A stretch of 64,000 bases of DNA, from NCBI RefSeq assembly GCF_023159225.1, contig NC_063164.1, positions 69,983,300 through 70,047,299 on the forward strand, given 5' to 3'. Source of the stretch: Perognathus longimembris pacificus (Eukaryota; Chordata; Mammalia; Rodentia; Heteromyidae). The position numbers and the translations under genes are program-made. Shown piece by piece: positions 11,755-23,439 of the stretch. Every line of letters starts with the position of its first letter. Position 1 is the stretch's first letter. The notes beneath the pieces were generated by a model. That model searched no databases. It was not told the DNA's origin and saw nothing but the letters and a program-made list of their open reading frames with translations.

Positions 11755-12480
11755 AAAATTCTTTATTTGGGAATTATACGGTGTCCACTCCTTCCTGGTT
11801 GGGAGTTGGGAGAGAATTTTTTTTTTCAATTTAAAGAAAGAACAATGAAACAGGTCTCAGGTACAGAAAGTCCATGGGTAAGGGGGGAAAGGGAAGAAGT
11901 TTAACACAATAGAACACAAAGAAAAATGTAACATAACAAATAAAGAAAACACCGAGACTCTACTTTAACCAACTGTGTGTCCTGTCATAGACTGACAGTC
12001 TTGTTTTTGAAATTGAAAGATGAATTTCATTCTCTATGTGGTGGGCCAGTGGTAAGGCAGGTCCAGTATAATACTCTTAAGATCATATTGGAATATTATT
12101 CCATAATCACAGTGGGCTTCCAAGCCTTGGTTACTTCTCTCTGATAATGCATCTTTAGAAGATGTGGCTCTTATATGGGAAGCAGTGTGTGATGGCTCTA
12201 ATATGACTCCAGATGCTGCTATACTGATCTAGGCTCCTTGCCTGAAGCAGCTAGATTAGGCTCACTTCATTGTCAATCCAATGCTTGATCCAGGTCAACT
12301 ATGAGAAACAAGTGCCAGAGAAGCTGAGGGTGAAACAGTCTACTTTCCCCAAAGCACTGCCCTTTGCTTTTGATGATTCCCATTACTAAAAGCCATTGCT
12401 CAATTCAACTAAGCATATGAGGTCTACCTACAAATGTCCTTCCTTATAATCTGTCTTCATCAACACCAACCTCAGGCTTA
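11755..12480. other. unidentified moderately complex segment
   Basis: It starts with A/T-rich GAATTATACGGTGTCCACTC and TTTTTTTCAATTTAAAGAAA blocks, then about 500 bp of balanced sequence (for example GTGGTGGGCCAGTGGTAAGG). It has the feel of an old retroposon, but I cannot place it in a family and see no coding frame. Confidence 0.3.
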
Positions 12481-13085
12481 CAGGCAGCTATTGAAGTTCA
12501 AAATCAGATGAGAATTTAAAATTTGAATGAGAATAATAATGTTCAATTAAGTATTTTTATGGAGAGGCTTGTATAGCTAAATAAACTAGTAAAAGCAAGA
12601 TTTTTCGAGAAAGGAATTTGATTTTTTCATGGTAGTATAAGAGATGAAAATCAAAGAGAGCTATTACATATTAGGAGACAAAACCTGATTCTAAAAGGAA
12701 ATATTCTAAATTCATGTAAAGATTAAACTGATTATTACAGTGAGCCTCAAGAAAAAAAATCCCTCTCCTTTGATCAACTCTTTATTTTCCAAGATTTTCT
12801 GAATTGTTAGAAATAACTAAGAGAGTCAGGTGTTTTTGCAGATAATAAAGCCTGCAGCTCTCTTTGCATTCAGTTACCACTTAGAACTAGTGTATAATCA
12901 TTTCTTCTAGTTCAATACCTCAATGTCTCTCCCACTCTGCACAAGTCTTTTTTTCTTTCTACTGAGATAAATTTCACTTGAAAGTATTATTGGTTTCAAC
13001 ACTGATTTTTATTTCCTTCTTTAAGTTGTTTCCTATGTATTTCTGCCCATGGATATGTTGCTTTTAAGCATGAGCTATAGAAACA
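12481..13085. other. unique AT-rich sequence
   Basis: Nothing recognised. Confidence 0.35.
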
Positions 13086-13089
13086 AACA

Positions 13090-13250
13090 TCGTGGTGCGA
13101 GACAACTCCAGCACTTAAGAGGTATGTGATCATGGGTAAATTACCCATACTTTCCCAGCCCTAGTGGTATTCATGGAATAACTGGGAAACTTAAATAAGA
13201 TGGTTTGTATGTAAGCATATAATCACATAATAATACTCAGTTCCAGGCTA
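13090..13250 (-). mobile_element. MIR fragment
   Basis: The MIR complement order is visible: GTATGTGATCATGGGTAAAT (the 'gtgaccttgggcaagtt' block), AATAACTGGGAAACTTAAATA, then AATAATACTCAGTTCCAGGC. Old tRNA-derived mammalian SINE. Confidence 0.65.
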
Positions 13251-13354
13251 GGATGACAGTGGGCAGTCTCTACATGTCCTATCATGGAATCTGCGTTTTC
13301 CTCATACTCTACAGACTATTCCCAAGACATTTCCTCATGCATATTTTCTCTTTT

Positions 13355-13462
13355 TAGTCTAGAAAACTGGAAGTGACACTGTGGTTCAAAGTTACAGAGT
13401 GCTAGCCTTGAGCAAAATAGCTTAGGGACAGTAAGTACCCTGGTCCACCACCAACAACAAAA
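13355..13462 (+). mobile_element. right-monomer-only SINE fragment
   Basis: It reads AAACTGGAAGTGACACTGTG, CAGAGTGCTAGCCTTGAGCA and CTTAGGGACAGT. This matches only the right module of the dimeric and composite SINEs; the left module is absent or unrecognisable. Confidence 0.65.
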
Positions 13463-13636
13463 AAGAGAATCCTTGCTGGACATAATAAATTATGAAATGC
13501 TAACTTGGATATTATCATACTTGTCATTTACAGAATTATTGAAAGACATTTTCCTCCTTTTATAGTTAATGTGCTTGAGGTCCTGACAGTGGTTCAAAAT
13601 AATGGATCATGAGTAGCCTGAGTTTATGTTTCTGTT

Positions 13637-13638
<2 letters not shown>

Positions 13639-13688
<50 letters not shown>
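13639..13688. repeat. (GT)25 microsatellite
   Basis: A perfect 50-bp GT run directly upstream of an old composite SINE. Likely length-polymorphic. Confidence 0.98.
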
Positions 13689-13690
<2 letters not shown>

Positions 13691-13745
13691 TGGGGCTTGA
13701 CCTCAAGGATTGAGTGCAGTCACTGAGCTTCTACCACTTGAACCA

Positions 13746-13818
<73 letters not shown>

Positions 13819-13950
13819 CCCCCCCACCCCTCTGGTTTATTGGAAGTAAGAATCCCATAGACTTTCCTACCTGGGGTGATTTTGAACTATGATCTTCAGA
13901 TCTCAGCATCCTGAGTAGCTAGGATTACAGGCATGCGATTCCAGTGCCTG
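13689..13950 (-). mobile_element. composite SINE interrupted by a TC repeat
   Basis: The plus strand reads CCTGGGGCTTGACCTCAAGG, TTCTACCACTTGAACCAC, then the TC array, then GTAAGAATCCCATAGACTTT, ATCTCAGCATCCTGAGTAGC and AGGATTACAGGCATG. It is the reverse complement of the 7SL-like plus right-module SINE. The TC array has expanded in the middle of the element. Confidence 0.8.
13749..13825. repeat. (TC)34 microsatellite with poly-C end
   Basis: 68 bp of perfect TC, ending in a run of about ten C. This is a pure polypyrimidine strand, so triplex-prone in principle. The arginine/glutamate and serine/leucine repeat frames over it are artefacts of the repeat. Confidence 0.97.
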
Positions 13951-13955
13951 ATGAG

Positions 13956-14895
13956 TAGTCCATTTTGAAATCTGGTCTTTGTCCCAATGTATCATGATTT
14001 TAACTGTTATCTATTTTAAAGGCAAATGTAATTCAGTACAAATAACAAAGTAAATAGAGCATTGTTTCCCTGCCTCTGTTCTCTAACTCAGACTATGCCA
14101 ACATGATGCCCAAGGCATGGCAGCACAAACACAAAACCTGCCAAACATTTCAAGGCCAGACCAACTCTGTAGGAAATTGACTGAATATATGGTGTAGTAT
14201 AGACATAGGCTAGTTTTAAAACAATCCAAAATATTTTGACATTTTCACAAAGAGCTTTCAGAGAACACTGGACTTCCCTGACTAACAGCACACTATCTGC
14301 TATTGTCCTAGTGGAAAAAGAATTCAGTGTCATGGAAAATTTTTAAAGGCTGTTTATGCTTGTATACATTTTTTATTTCTGCAGTATTCTATTTTATCAT
14401 GTATATTGCTAACTAGACTATATTATCTATAAAACGCAAACACCGGCATTAAAATGGGAATTTACAAGTTGTGGAATGTTGTGATATATTCAAAATCAAG
14501 TCAGATAAGTGTAAACACAAAAATTATGTTCCTTAGTGCTTTTGCTGTTTTTCAAAAGACCAGTAGTACATAAGCATTAAAATGATGATGCAGCTATATG
14601 TTCATACTTAAGCAAATATCTACATATACGAACAAGTAAAGAGAATAAAATATATGGAATCTTTCCATTTGTATAAGCTTACATGGAACATACAGAGTAA
14701 CTGATTTCATGATAAAATGTTAATAATGGCTATTACTAAATGGGAGGCCTTTGTACAATTTTAGAAACCATTTCTTATTATAATTGTGTGCATTCTAAAA
14801 TTTTCGCTTCACATTTTTAAATGACAGGTAATTATTTTAGTTAAAAAAATAAAGATGTAAACAATCATTTTTTGGTACAGGGAGAGACACAAGAG
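13956..14895. other. unique AT-rich sequence
   Basis: Nothing recognised. Confidence 0.35.
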
Positions 14896-14897
14896 TG

Positions 14898-14898
<1 letters not shown>

Positions 14899-14929
<31 letters not shown>
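14899..14929. repeat. (TG)15 microsatellite
   Basis: A perfect TG run of about 31 bp. Confidence 0.97.
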
Positions 14930-14932
<3 letters not shown>

Positions 14933-15099
14933 ATAGGCAGGAAGGATATTTCACAGTACCACATTCAAACTAGCATCTTAATCTGCATACTGTTAAGCCA
15001 CTGAAAAAGTCACTGAAGAAAAAAATAAATGCATTATAGTTAAAAGACTTCTTTGAAAAGGAACAAACAATGGAGAAACGTAATAAATTAAAACATGTG

Positions 15100-16070
15100 G
15101 TGCCTGCGATGTTTTTGAGCGGTGGGTGACATTTGTGAATGTCCTGTGTAAATGCCAGGCTCATAGGGTGGTCTGTCATGCATCACTTTTTCACAAGTAG
15201 TGACCATCTCCTGATTATCAGCTCTTTGCCTCCAGGACAACCTGGGTTTCTTGTGCGAATGCAGATACAGGCACAGCCTGAGACTGCTGGCTTCCAGACT
15301 CCCATGAGCCAATAATTTCTGAAATCTTTAGCCAAAGTAGAGTGACAGTACATTGGCAAAAGCAAAGGCACTGTTTAAAAGCATGTGCATGTGCCAGCAT
15401 TTACAGGGATTTTAAAAACAAGACGTTTGTAGAGAGTAAAATACCATTTTCCCTGGGTTTTGTTGGGCCTTAATTAAAGAGGCCTTTCCCCCCTTTTCTG
15501 CCCCTTGGGCTGTGGGATTGCAGCTTCTCCTGGCTTGGAGAAGTATTCCATTGGTCCACAGGCTAATTAGGAAGGACTCACACTGTTCCCCAGCCTCCTG
15601 AAAGGCAAGAACAAAGGCTGCTGCTGGTAGATTGCAGTTCTGCCTCAATTGCAGAGGCTCAGGGGTAAAAGAGAAAGAAAAGCTTTTGAATAGGAAAGCC
15701 TTTTGATGCTGTGAAAGAAATTAAGAACTAAAACAGAGGCCCAGGCACTGCTGCACACAGCGCTCCACACAGACTCATTGTGTTTAGGAACAAGGTCAAC
15801 AAAGCCCTGTCTGATACTGAACACCTCCCAGCAAAGAGGCATCTATTTAGCTGCTGCCTCTCAGGCTCCTGCTATGAAGTACTTTCCCAATCAAACCGTC
15901 TGGGGCTGTGATACACACAGATAAATACAAACAGCATCCTGCTTTCATCTCTACAATTAATGCACGGCTTCCTTGTTGATTGTTTGCAAATACAGTGCAA
16001 ACAGTTATGTATTTCCCTTTTTTAATTTGCCACACAAAAATAAAGCTGGGAAGTTTTAAAGAAATGTTAT
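15100..16070. promoter_or_regulatory. repeat-free GC-richer block, possible conserved non-coding element
   Basis: About 950 bp without any recognised repeat and with more balanced composition than its surroundings. It contains several homeodomain-type TAATTA/ATTAAT cores (CTTAATTAAAG, GCTAATTAGG, ACAATTAATG) and forkhead-like TGTTTGC. No splice-bounded reading frame of convincing composition is seen. The regulatory role is inference only; cross-species alignment would decide. Confidence 0.25.
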
Positions 16071-16364
16071 ATTACCATCTGATGGACGGACCAAAATTGC
16101 TCTCCATAATAAAAACAATGTAGCTTAATCAAATAAGTTTTTTCTCATAGAAAAATCTATGTGAAATTTTAACAACTTTTCTCATAGCTTGAATTGAGTA
16201 ACTCAGTGTATGCTCACTCGTTTGTCCTGCAACAGCATGTCCTCATGGCTGAAGACCAGAACTCAGGTGGACTTCCCTTTTCTAATTGAAAGACATAGAA
16301 GACTGATCCCCATTTTCTTCTGTGCTCTGCTTCCTAATCACACCAGTCATTCCTTACTCCAATT

Positions 16365-16515
16365 ACCTTGTTAAGTACCCTACAAAAATCATCTCCTCTA
16401 TCTCTCAAAATAGATGAGTAAACTGAGGCTCTCAGAGGCTAAACAAAAGAACAGAGCTATGAAGCAGCAGAGTTGGAATTCATGGCCTTCTGACTTTCAG
16501 CACTGAATTATTATG
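16365..16515 (+). mobile_element. MIR fragment
   Basis: GATGAGTAAACTGAGGCTCTC, AGAACAGAGCTATGAAGCAG and GAGTTGGAATTCATGGCC follow the MIR core order. Old and diverged. Confidence 0.75.
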
Positions 16516-16566
16516 GTGGAATTTAACTTTTAAGGTATAAGTACTTGATATAAAATTACAAAATCA

Positions 16567-16776
16567 GGGGCTGGGGATATAGCCTAGTGGCAATAGTGCC
16601 TGCCTCTGATACACGAGGCCCTAGGGTTCGATTCCCCAGCACCACATATACAGAAAACGGCCAGAAGCGGCACTGTGGCTCAAGTGGCAGAGTGCTAGCC
16701 TTGAGCGGGAAGAAGCCAGGGACAGTGCTCAGGCCCTGAGTCCAAGGCCCAGGACTGGCAAAAAAAAAAAAAAAAA
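16567..16776 (+). mobile_element. dimeric SINE, young subfamily
   Basis: A full-length element with the diagnostic ATACACGAGGCCCTAGG, GAGCGGGAAGAAGCC and CCAAGGCCCAGGACTGGC. It has a pure A tail and the duplication AAAATTACAAAATCA at 16552-16566 and 16777-16791. Confidence 0.96.
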
Positions 16777-16791
16777 AAAATTACAAAATCA

Positions 16792-17424
16792 AAACCACCT
16801 GAGAAATAACCCAAGTTTCTAAATTCACACATTTCCTCTTAGCATCTCCTTCCCAGAGGAATTAGATTATTTGCTTATCTTGACACAGATGATTGGTGAA
16901 TTGCAAACTGTCTTATTTGTGAATATTTTACCAGGAAAGTTTCAAACTCTGTTGTGATGATCACTTCGTATGTCACTTGGTCAGTGATGACCAGATGATG
17001 CCCAGATTGCCGGGCCCACCACAGGAGTTTTTGGTTGAGGACTCTGCAACTGAGCCTGAGTACTGTCCACTGCTCTACCTGGGAATCACATCTGGAAAAC
17101 CACCCTCCTAGGCCACCACACTGCATCTCCTGTAACTATGAAAGCAAAATAAACCATATCACAACTCCAAGAAAGTGGTTGAGGAAAACTAAATAGCATG
17201 TTAGCTGTAATTTTAGTCAGTTTCTATTTATCAAGCCCCAACAATGATATCTTCTATATTGCTTACTTCTTCTCTAATGGTCACAATTATCATTTTGGTG
17301 AAATCTAAAATAAGAGTTTCATTTCCATTAATTTGGTTAGCAGTGCATTCATTTTCCTGGGTATCCCTTCTAAGAATTTTGCACTCATTTTTCTCTCTGA
17401 AACAAATCCTCAAAGAAACAACTG
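16792..17424. other. unique sequence
   Basis: No repeat recognised. The 83-residue minus-strand frame at 16875-17126 has no supporting splice or domain signal. Confidence 0.35.
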
Positions 17425-18760
17425 CACCATTAATAAGTGGGCTAAAGACTTAAAGAGAGACTTCTCTGAAGAGGAAATAAGAATGGCCAATAGACACATG
17501 AAGAAATACTCAACATCAGGCTTGGAATATGGCTTAGTGGTAGAGTGCTTGCCTTGCATGAATGAAGCCCTGGGTTCAATTCCTCAGCACCATATAAACA
17601 GAAAAAGCCAGAAGTGTAGCTGTGGCTCAAGTGGTAGAGTGTTAGCCTTGAGCAAAAAGAAGCCAGGAACAGGGCTCAGGCACTGTGTCCAAGCCCCAGG
17701 ACTGCCCCCGCAAAAAAAAAAAAAAAAAAAGAAAAGAAATAATATCCCTGGCAATAAAAGAAATGCAAATCAAAACAATATTGAAATTCTACCTCACCCC
17801 AGCTAGAATGGCCATTATCAAGAAAATTAATAACAGATGCTGATGGGGATGTGCCCAAAAGAGAATGCTACTACACTGTTGGTGGGAGTGTATACTTCTC
17901 CAACCACTCTGGAAAGCAGTATGGAGGTTCCTCAAAAGGCTACACATAGAACTCTGCTATGACCCAGCATCCACTTCTGGGCATTTACACAAAGGATCAC
18001 AAACAAGGGCATACTAAAGCTACCAGCACAACTATGTTCGTTGCAGTGTTTTCTACCATAGCAAAAATATGGAATGAACCCAGATACCCCTTAGTAGATA
18101 AATGGATCAAAAAATGTGGTATATATACACAATGAATTTCTATCTTTCCATCAGAAAGAATGCATTGCCCCATTCGTAAGGAAATGGAAAGACTTGGAAA
18201 AAAATCATATTAAGTGAAGTGAGCCAGACCCAAAGAAACATAGATTCCATGGTTTCCTTCATTGGTAATAATTAGTAAATATCTAGGATAATTCTAGCAG
18301 AGAATCACAATAGCTCAATAGCTATGCACAAATGATCCTACAAGATGATATGATGCTAAGTGAAATGAACTTCAAGATATGGAGTTGTTATTTTTAATGT
18401 ACTATGTTACTTTTTTTCTTTCCTATGGTTTATTATCTCCTGTTGTTACTGTATTTGATTTCGGTACCCTGGATATTATATACCCTTGGTATATGTTTAT
18501 CTGAATTAGGAAGGGAAAGGGAACTTCAAAATGGTGAGCAAAGGATAAAGGGTGAACCATTCCAACTGTGATACTCACAAGACAATATGTTGGAAATGAA
18601 CTGTACAACTTGGGGTTGGGGGGGAGGCCGTTAGGAGAAAAATTAGGGAGGGGGTAACAAGCATGAGAAGAAATGTGTTGACTTCCTTACATATGTAACA
18701 GTAGCTCCTCTGTAATCACCTTGACCATAAAATTAAATTTATAAAATAACAATAACAATA
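17425..18760 (+). mobile_element. L1, 5'-truncated (ORF2 C-terminus, 3' UTR), split by a SINE
   Basis: Before the SINE, ORF2 reads [20 protein letters not shown]. After it come [13 protein letters not shown] sequence and the cysteine-rich C-terminal region in broken frames. The 3' UTR follows, with CAATAGCTCAATAGCTATG, a G tract near 18613-18650 and the terminal CTCTGTAATCACCTTGACCA. Several frameshifts make it non-functional. Confidence 0.88.
17519..17735 (+). mobile_element. dimeric SINE, old subfamily, inside L1
   Basis: It reads CTTGGAATATGGCTTAGTGG, then the right module and a long A tail. The duplication is imperfect: GAAATACTCAACATC on the left against GAAATAATATCC on the right. It interrupts L1 ORF2, so it is younger than that L1. 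Confidence 0.88.
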
Positions 18761-20315
18761 GATATATTTTTTAAAACGATAACTGGGAAAAGTGGGTTGT
18801 CCTGTGTAGATTAAGTCCCTTGGCAAATCATTGCAAGCCATTTCTAATGCAGAGATTTGAAAATACTGCTGAGCAATTTATCTTCCAAAAGATATGTGCT
18901 CCATCTACTGAACATATGACTCAGTAGAGAAATATATTGTACCAAAATGATTATGACCTGATGATTGTATTCCTTTTCTAAGAAAAATTGTAATAGCTGT
19001 TAGCTAAAATATACTTTTCTTATTTTCATCTCCAAAATAACTTTTACCTGTCCAAGTTATGGTCTGTGTAGTTGCTCTACTTGTAAAATAATCCTTATTC
19101 AGGCTTAATTGTTATTGACAAAGAAATGGACAATCATGGAGGAAGATGGGGGATCATTCCTTTTCTATCCTAATGGTAAAAGAACCAGGCATCACTGTTA
19201 TTGATCTACTCATCATCATTGATGATGTGAAAAGTCCTCTATTGTTGCTACCCAGTGAACAGGTAGCCTCATTCCATTAATGGTAGTTAAAGTTTTATCA
19301 CCAGTTCATTTGAGGATCTCCTTTTGCAAGAATGATAGAGTTCGTAGGAGATAGGAGGAAATTGGATTTCTTGAAATTAGGTAGACCTGAGCGACCTTTC
19401 AAAGAATTATGAAAAACACTGGTGTAGCACAATATAATTATGACATGCTGGCAAATCAAATTGATGCCTTCTTAAATATAACACTCCAGCTTCCAGGCTC
19501 CTTGTTTTCCCTGGGAGCATGAGGTATTTCCCACCAATGGTACAAGTCTGCTGTATACTTGGACATGTTCCAGAGGCTTCACAGGGAGAATTACAGGGCA
19601 GGTTGGCTCTCACGGTTCCTATGATACTTAGATTCCTTTAGTAACAGGACCAAAGCAGGAAGTACTTCAGCAATAACAATTATAACATGGTAAATGGACT
19701 TACAGTGGTAGCGATAACCTATAATTTGAGGTTTTACACTTGCAGATGCAGAGTTGAAAAGTTTGTTATTGATTTTATAGCATTGTATAACCAGCAGGCA
19801 GGCAGTTGAATGAAGGCAACCAGAAAACAATGTAAAAGAGCAAAGGTGAAAACACATAGTTATAAGAAGTATTTCCCTCCTTAGAAGAGATTGACACTTT
19901 GCTTCCAGTGTCCATCAGAAATTTTGATCAGGAGAAGTAGATTTTACAATATGTTTTTGAATGATGATTCTAAAAGTTTTAACAGTTTTGTCTCAGAACG
20001 ATGGATCTATTAAAACTAAATAATTCATACATTTATACATTTTAGCTTTATCTTAGTGACTCTACAGGGTTTATTTCAAAATTTCACATCCAATTTACCC
20101 CAGTTATTTTTTTAAATTACCTTTAGTATAATGTGAAAATGACTAGTTCATTCAAATGTCATTTGGAAGAGGTGCAGGAATCAGGTAGTCTCACCTAATA
20201 TCTATAGTAACTATTGAGGTTTGCTTTCAACAACTTAGATGAATATCATTTATACTTAATTTGATTAATGATCATACTGTTCATTCAGATTGTTCCAGAC
20301 TCTCTCCCTGCTCTG
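18761..20315. other. unique sequence, nothing recognised
   Basis: No repeats or coding regions recognised over about 1.5 kb. Confidence 0.4.
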
Positions 20316-20319
20316 AGAT

Positions 20320-20570
20320 GCTACTTGGCTGCTTAAAGTTTTAGAGAACAAGGCCTCCCGGGGATCTGCACACTCTAATTCTTGTGAGTGTTAATTGGTG
20401 TTCAAAGAACAAAGAGACTCCTGGTCAAGAAAGCTTGGGAACCCTGGAATACCACTTTGTCCTCTCCTTGGGAAAGTCACAATATCATTAGCATATTAAA
20501 GGCTTTGAAAGCTCCTGCTGTAGGACAAGGGCCTCTCTAATTTTATTTAACAGTTAAACAAATCTATTTA
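20320..20570. promoter_or_regulatory. repeat-free block, possible conserved non-coding element
   Basis: It carries GTGAGTGTTAATTGGTG, a SOX/TCF-like AACAAAGAG and ATTAGCATATTAAAGGC, with no recognisable repeat. The regulatory role is inferred from composition only. Confidence 0.2.
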
Positions 20571-20884
20571 AGCATATTACATGTATTAACATACTCCAGA
20601 ATGAAATGGAATATGTTCATACTAAGATAGGAGAAGCACAAGCTTCAACATAACTTCATGTTAGTACTCATCCTTGTATTGCTTATGTCTTTGGAAAGTA
20701 CTACATAAAAGCATCTAAAATGAGGAGGGAGATACCCTGATAAATGGTGAAGTCATAGAATGTATTCATGAAGATGAACTTGCAAAAAAATACAGGGAAA
20801 TATGTAATGACATGGGGCAGTAGCTGCTGTTTGAAATGTAAAGGCAGTGTCACCCATTGTGACAAACCAAACAACAAATTAGAA

Positions 20885-20936
20885 TACACATGCATGCACA
20901 CGCACACACAACAAACACTCACACACAGACACACAG
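20885..20936. repeat. imperfect (CA)n
   Basis: A CA-rich tract with interruptions. Confidence 0.85.
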
Positions 20937-21339
20937 ATTGCAGCATAGATGACAGATTTTTTTTTTTTTGCCATTCATTCAGTTTTTCTTGAAATTTTCA
21001 CATGGTGCTTCAGGATAGTGTGGATTTTAGAGATAGAAATTGATTTGAGATTCTTAAAAGTTAACTGAACTTAGACAAAACACTAAACATATGAGTGCTT
21101 CCCTTCTTTGTCTGTGAAAGGTGGCCCATCAGATTTATCCAGCAATATGATAAACAATGAGGAAATTAGAATGTGATACCTATCATATAAAGTACACTCC
21201 CTAAATTCAAATTTCTCATCTTCTGTATCTCCCTTCACATTTTTGGAATCAGTTAAGATCTTGAGAGTAACAGCAAGCTTATTTTTCAGGTGCTAATGAT
21301 AAACTGTTGTTACACTGAATAAATTGTACTAAAATAGGC

Positions 21340-21450
21340 CTTCTTGTCTGTCACCCCATTGTGAACTCTTCAGAAACAGGATCCATGCTTAACTCACTGA
21401 GCCAGTCTTCAACATGTTGGGAGCTCAGTATATTTGTTAAAGAAATCAAT
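21340..21450 (+). mobile_element. L2/MIR-type 3' end fragment
   Basis: GTGAACTCTTCAGAAACAGG, then GTTGGGAGCTCAGTATATTTG and AATCAATAAATAACTGAA mirror the common L2/MIR 3' tail (stop-of-use, 'gcgctcaataaatatttgttgaa'). Old. Confidence 0.5.
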
Positions 21451-21689
21451 AAATAACTGAAAGCAAATCTCTTTTGTTTTCCAGCTACAAAGGATGGCCA
21501 GTCAAAACAATTTCAAATTGAAGTTAACTCTCTTTCTCTCATCAGTAATACTCTACATTGAAATAACATGCACATTAAAATATCAGTCTAATACACATAA
21601 ATTAGTGGTTCATTACACTGCAATATTAGTTAATTTTGGAATTGGATTATAGATTTCTAAATTAAAGAGACTATCTGCCTGTCACTCAC

Positions 21690-22060
21690 ATCACATACAA
21701 TGAATGCCAACATCAGGCATCACCTTTTCCCCGGCTTTGCCAGTCTGAAGGTCATTATCAATTGCTGTTTAATCAGCTAAGTCATGCATATAGACAAAGG
21801 TTAACTGCCACGGACCAATCTGACTTCCTTTGTCATGGCAAGACAATTTGCAGCTTAATAAAGCTGCTCTGATTGCACTTAACAACACCTGCTTTAAAAA
21901 TCCAGCCTCATTAATAGCACACTAATGAATTAGGGATCTTCTGGCAAGGGCATGATCAAAGACAAATGGTTTGCTTTCTGATAAAGTGACCTAAATACCA
22001 TAAAACCAAGCCTCCAGTTTCCATTAGCGAAAGTCTTTCCAGAAGTAGTTATGTAAGCTG
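21690..22060. promoter_or_regulatory. repeat-free block, possible conserved non-coding element
   Basis: It is dense in developmental-type motifs: GTTTAATCAGC, TTAATAAAGCTGC, CATTAATAGCACACTAATGA and an octamer-like ATGCATAT. It has no repeat or protein-like frame. Inference only. Confidence 0.28.
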
Positions 22061-22439
22061 TTGCTGTCTTCCAATACCTTTAGGTTTTTTTTTTCTTATT
22101 TCTTTTATTGTTTTGTAAAGGTGAGGCAGAATTATCTCTTTAGCCTTTTAAATTGTGATATAATGAAATAGTGAACAATTTATGAAATGAAAATATATTC
22201 CCTTGACCTTTGGACTTACACTGTGAAACACAAGATAACTACCTAGCACTTAAAACAAAAAGAAACCTTACTATGAAACTTACTAAATAAAAAGGAAATT
22301 TGTGGAGATAATATATTAATATAATGACAATCTATTCACTTTGTGTTTTGAATCCATTCATGATGTTGATGATAATGATGATGATTTATTAATTTAGTGA
22401 TGCTTCTAAGGGCCTCATACTCTATTTCACTTTTCACTT

Positions 22440-22572
22440 AAGGCTCAAGCTCTACCACTTGAGCCATATCTGCATTTCTGACATTTTGTCAGTTAATTGG
22501 AGATAAGAGTCACAAGGACTTTCAGCTTTCTGAGTACCTAGGATTATACTCACAAGGCACCAACACCAGGTC
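22440..22572 (-). mobile_element. composite SINE remnant
   Basis: The plus strand shows GCTCAAGCTCTACCACTTGA, GTCAGTTAATTGGAGATAAG, TTTCTGAGTACCTAGGATTA and CACCAACACCAGG. That is the reverse complement of the right module joined to a 7SL-like left module. Confidence 0.7.
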
Positions 22573-22574
22573 TT

Positions 22575-23112
22575 TTCATTTATTATGAAGAAGGGTTTTA
22601 AAGAAGCAGGTTTGTGCAATATACAAAGTGATTTTTACCACTTTGGTCACACTGGGGTTTTGGAGTTCAGTGTTAAATTACTGTTATGATGTCAGGAAAG
22701 TCACTTGTTGTTCAGAATGGAACCACATGTTCCGACTCAGTACAGCCACCTGGAACAGTGGAAATCTTGTACCCTGCTTTTTGCAGTTCCATAATTATCT
22801 GAGTTATGTCAGCCATGTCAATCATTGGTGGCTTATGGCTGCTGATAAGATAAGGAAGGCTGTACTCACACAGGTACTGCTACAAATCCAAGAGGAAGCT
22901 AGAACCAGATAGAACAACCAACAAAGGACAGCTAGTGCAAAAGCCTGCCAGGGACTAAAATTTTTGACGTTTTTAACTTTTTCTCAGAGAAAGAAAGGAA
23001 GTCCAGAGAGAAAAAGGAGGTCAGGAAAGAGAAGCAGAATGTATATACACGTATATAAGAACAAGTACAAGAAGGATAGTTTGCATTCATTATAGAGCAA
23101 GGGAAGAAAGTT
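22575..23112. other. unique sequence
   Basis: Nothing recognised. The 94-residue frame at 22628-22912 lacks splice or domain support. Confidence 0.35.
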
Positions 23113-23127
23113 CATTACTGACTTTTT

Positions 23128-23330
23128 TTTTTTTTTTTGGCCAGTCCTGGGCCTTGGACTCAGGGCCTGAGCACTGTCCCTGGCTTCTTCCCGCTCAAGG
23201 CTAGCACTCTGCCACTTGAGCCACAGCGCCGCTTCTGGCCGTTTTCTGTATATGTGGTGCTGGGGAATTGAACCTAGGGCCTCGGGTATACCGAGGCAGG
23301 CACTCTTGCCACTAGGCTATATCCCCAGCC
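23128..23330 (-). mobile_element. dimeric SINE, young subfamily
   Basis: Minus-strand copy with the young markers (CTTCTTCCCGCTCAAGG, CTGGGCCTTGGACTC). Perfect 15-bp duplication CATTACTGACTTTTT at 23113-23127 and 23331-23345. Confidence 0.96.
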
Positions 23331-23439
23331 CATTACTGACTTTTTGGATTGTGTTTAATCTTTTACTTAGACTTTCTGTGAGGATTACAGAAAATTGTCA
23401 AGGGTACAAGCATGCTACTCTTTTGAATTTATTCAGACT

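Noticed and set aside
13703..13909. Arg-Glu and Ser-Leu repeat 'proteins'
   Set aside because: Translations of the TC/GA microsatellite.
16567..16776. tRNA-Ala-like gene in the left monomer
   Set aside because: The left monomer is part of a dispersed dimeric SINE with duplication and A tail.
22628..22912. 94-residue frame as a possible exon
   Set aside because: No polypyrimidine/AG and GT bounds of good quality and no recognisable protein similarity.
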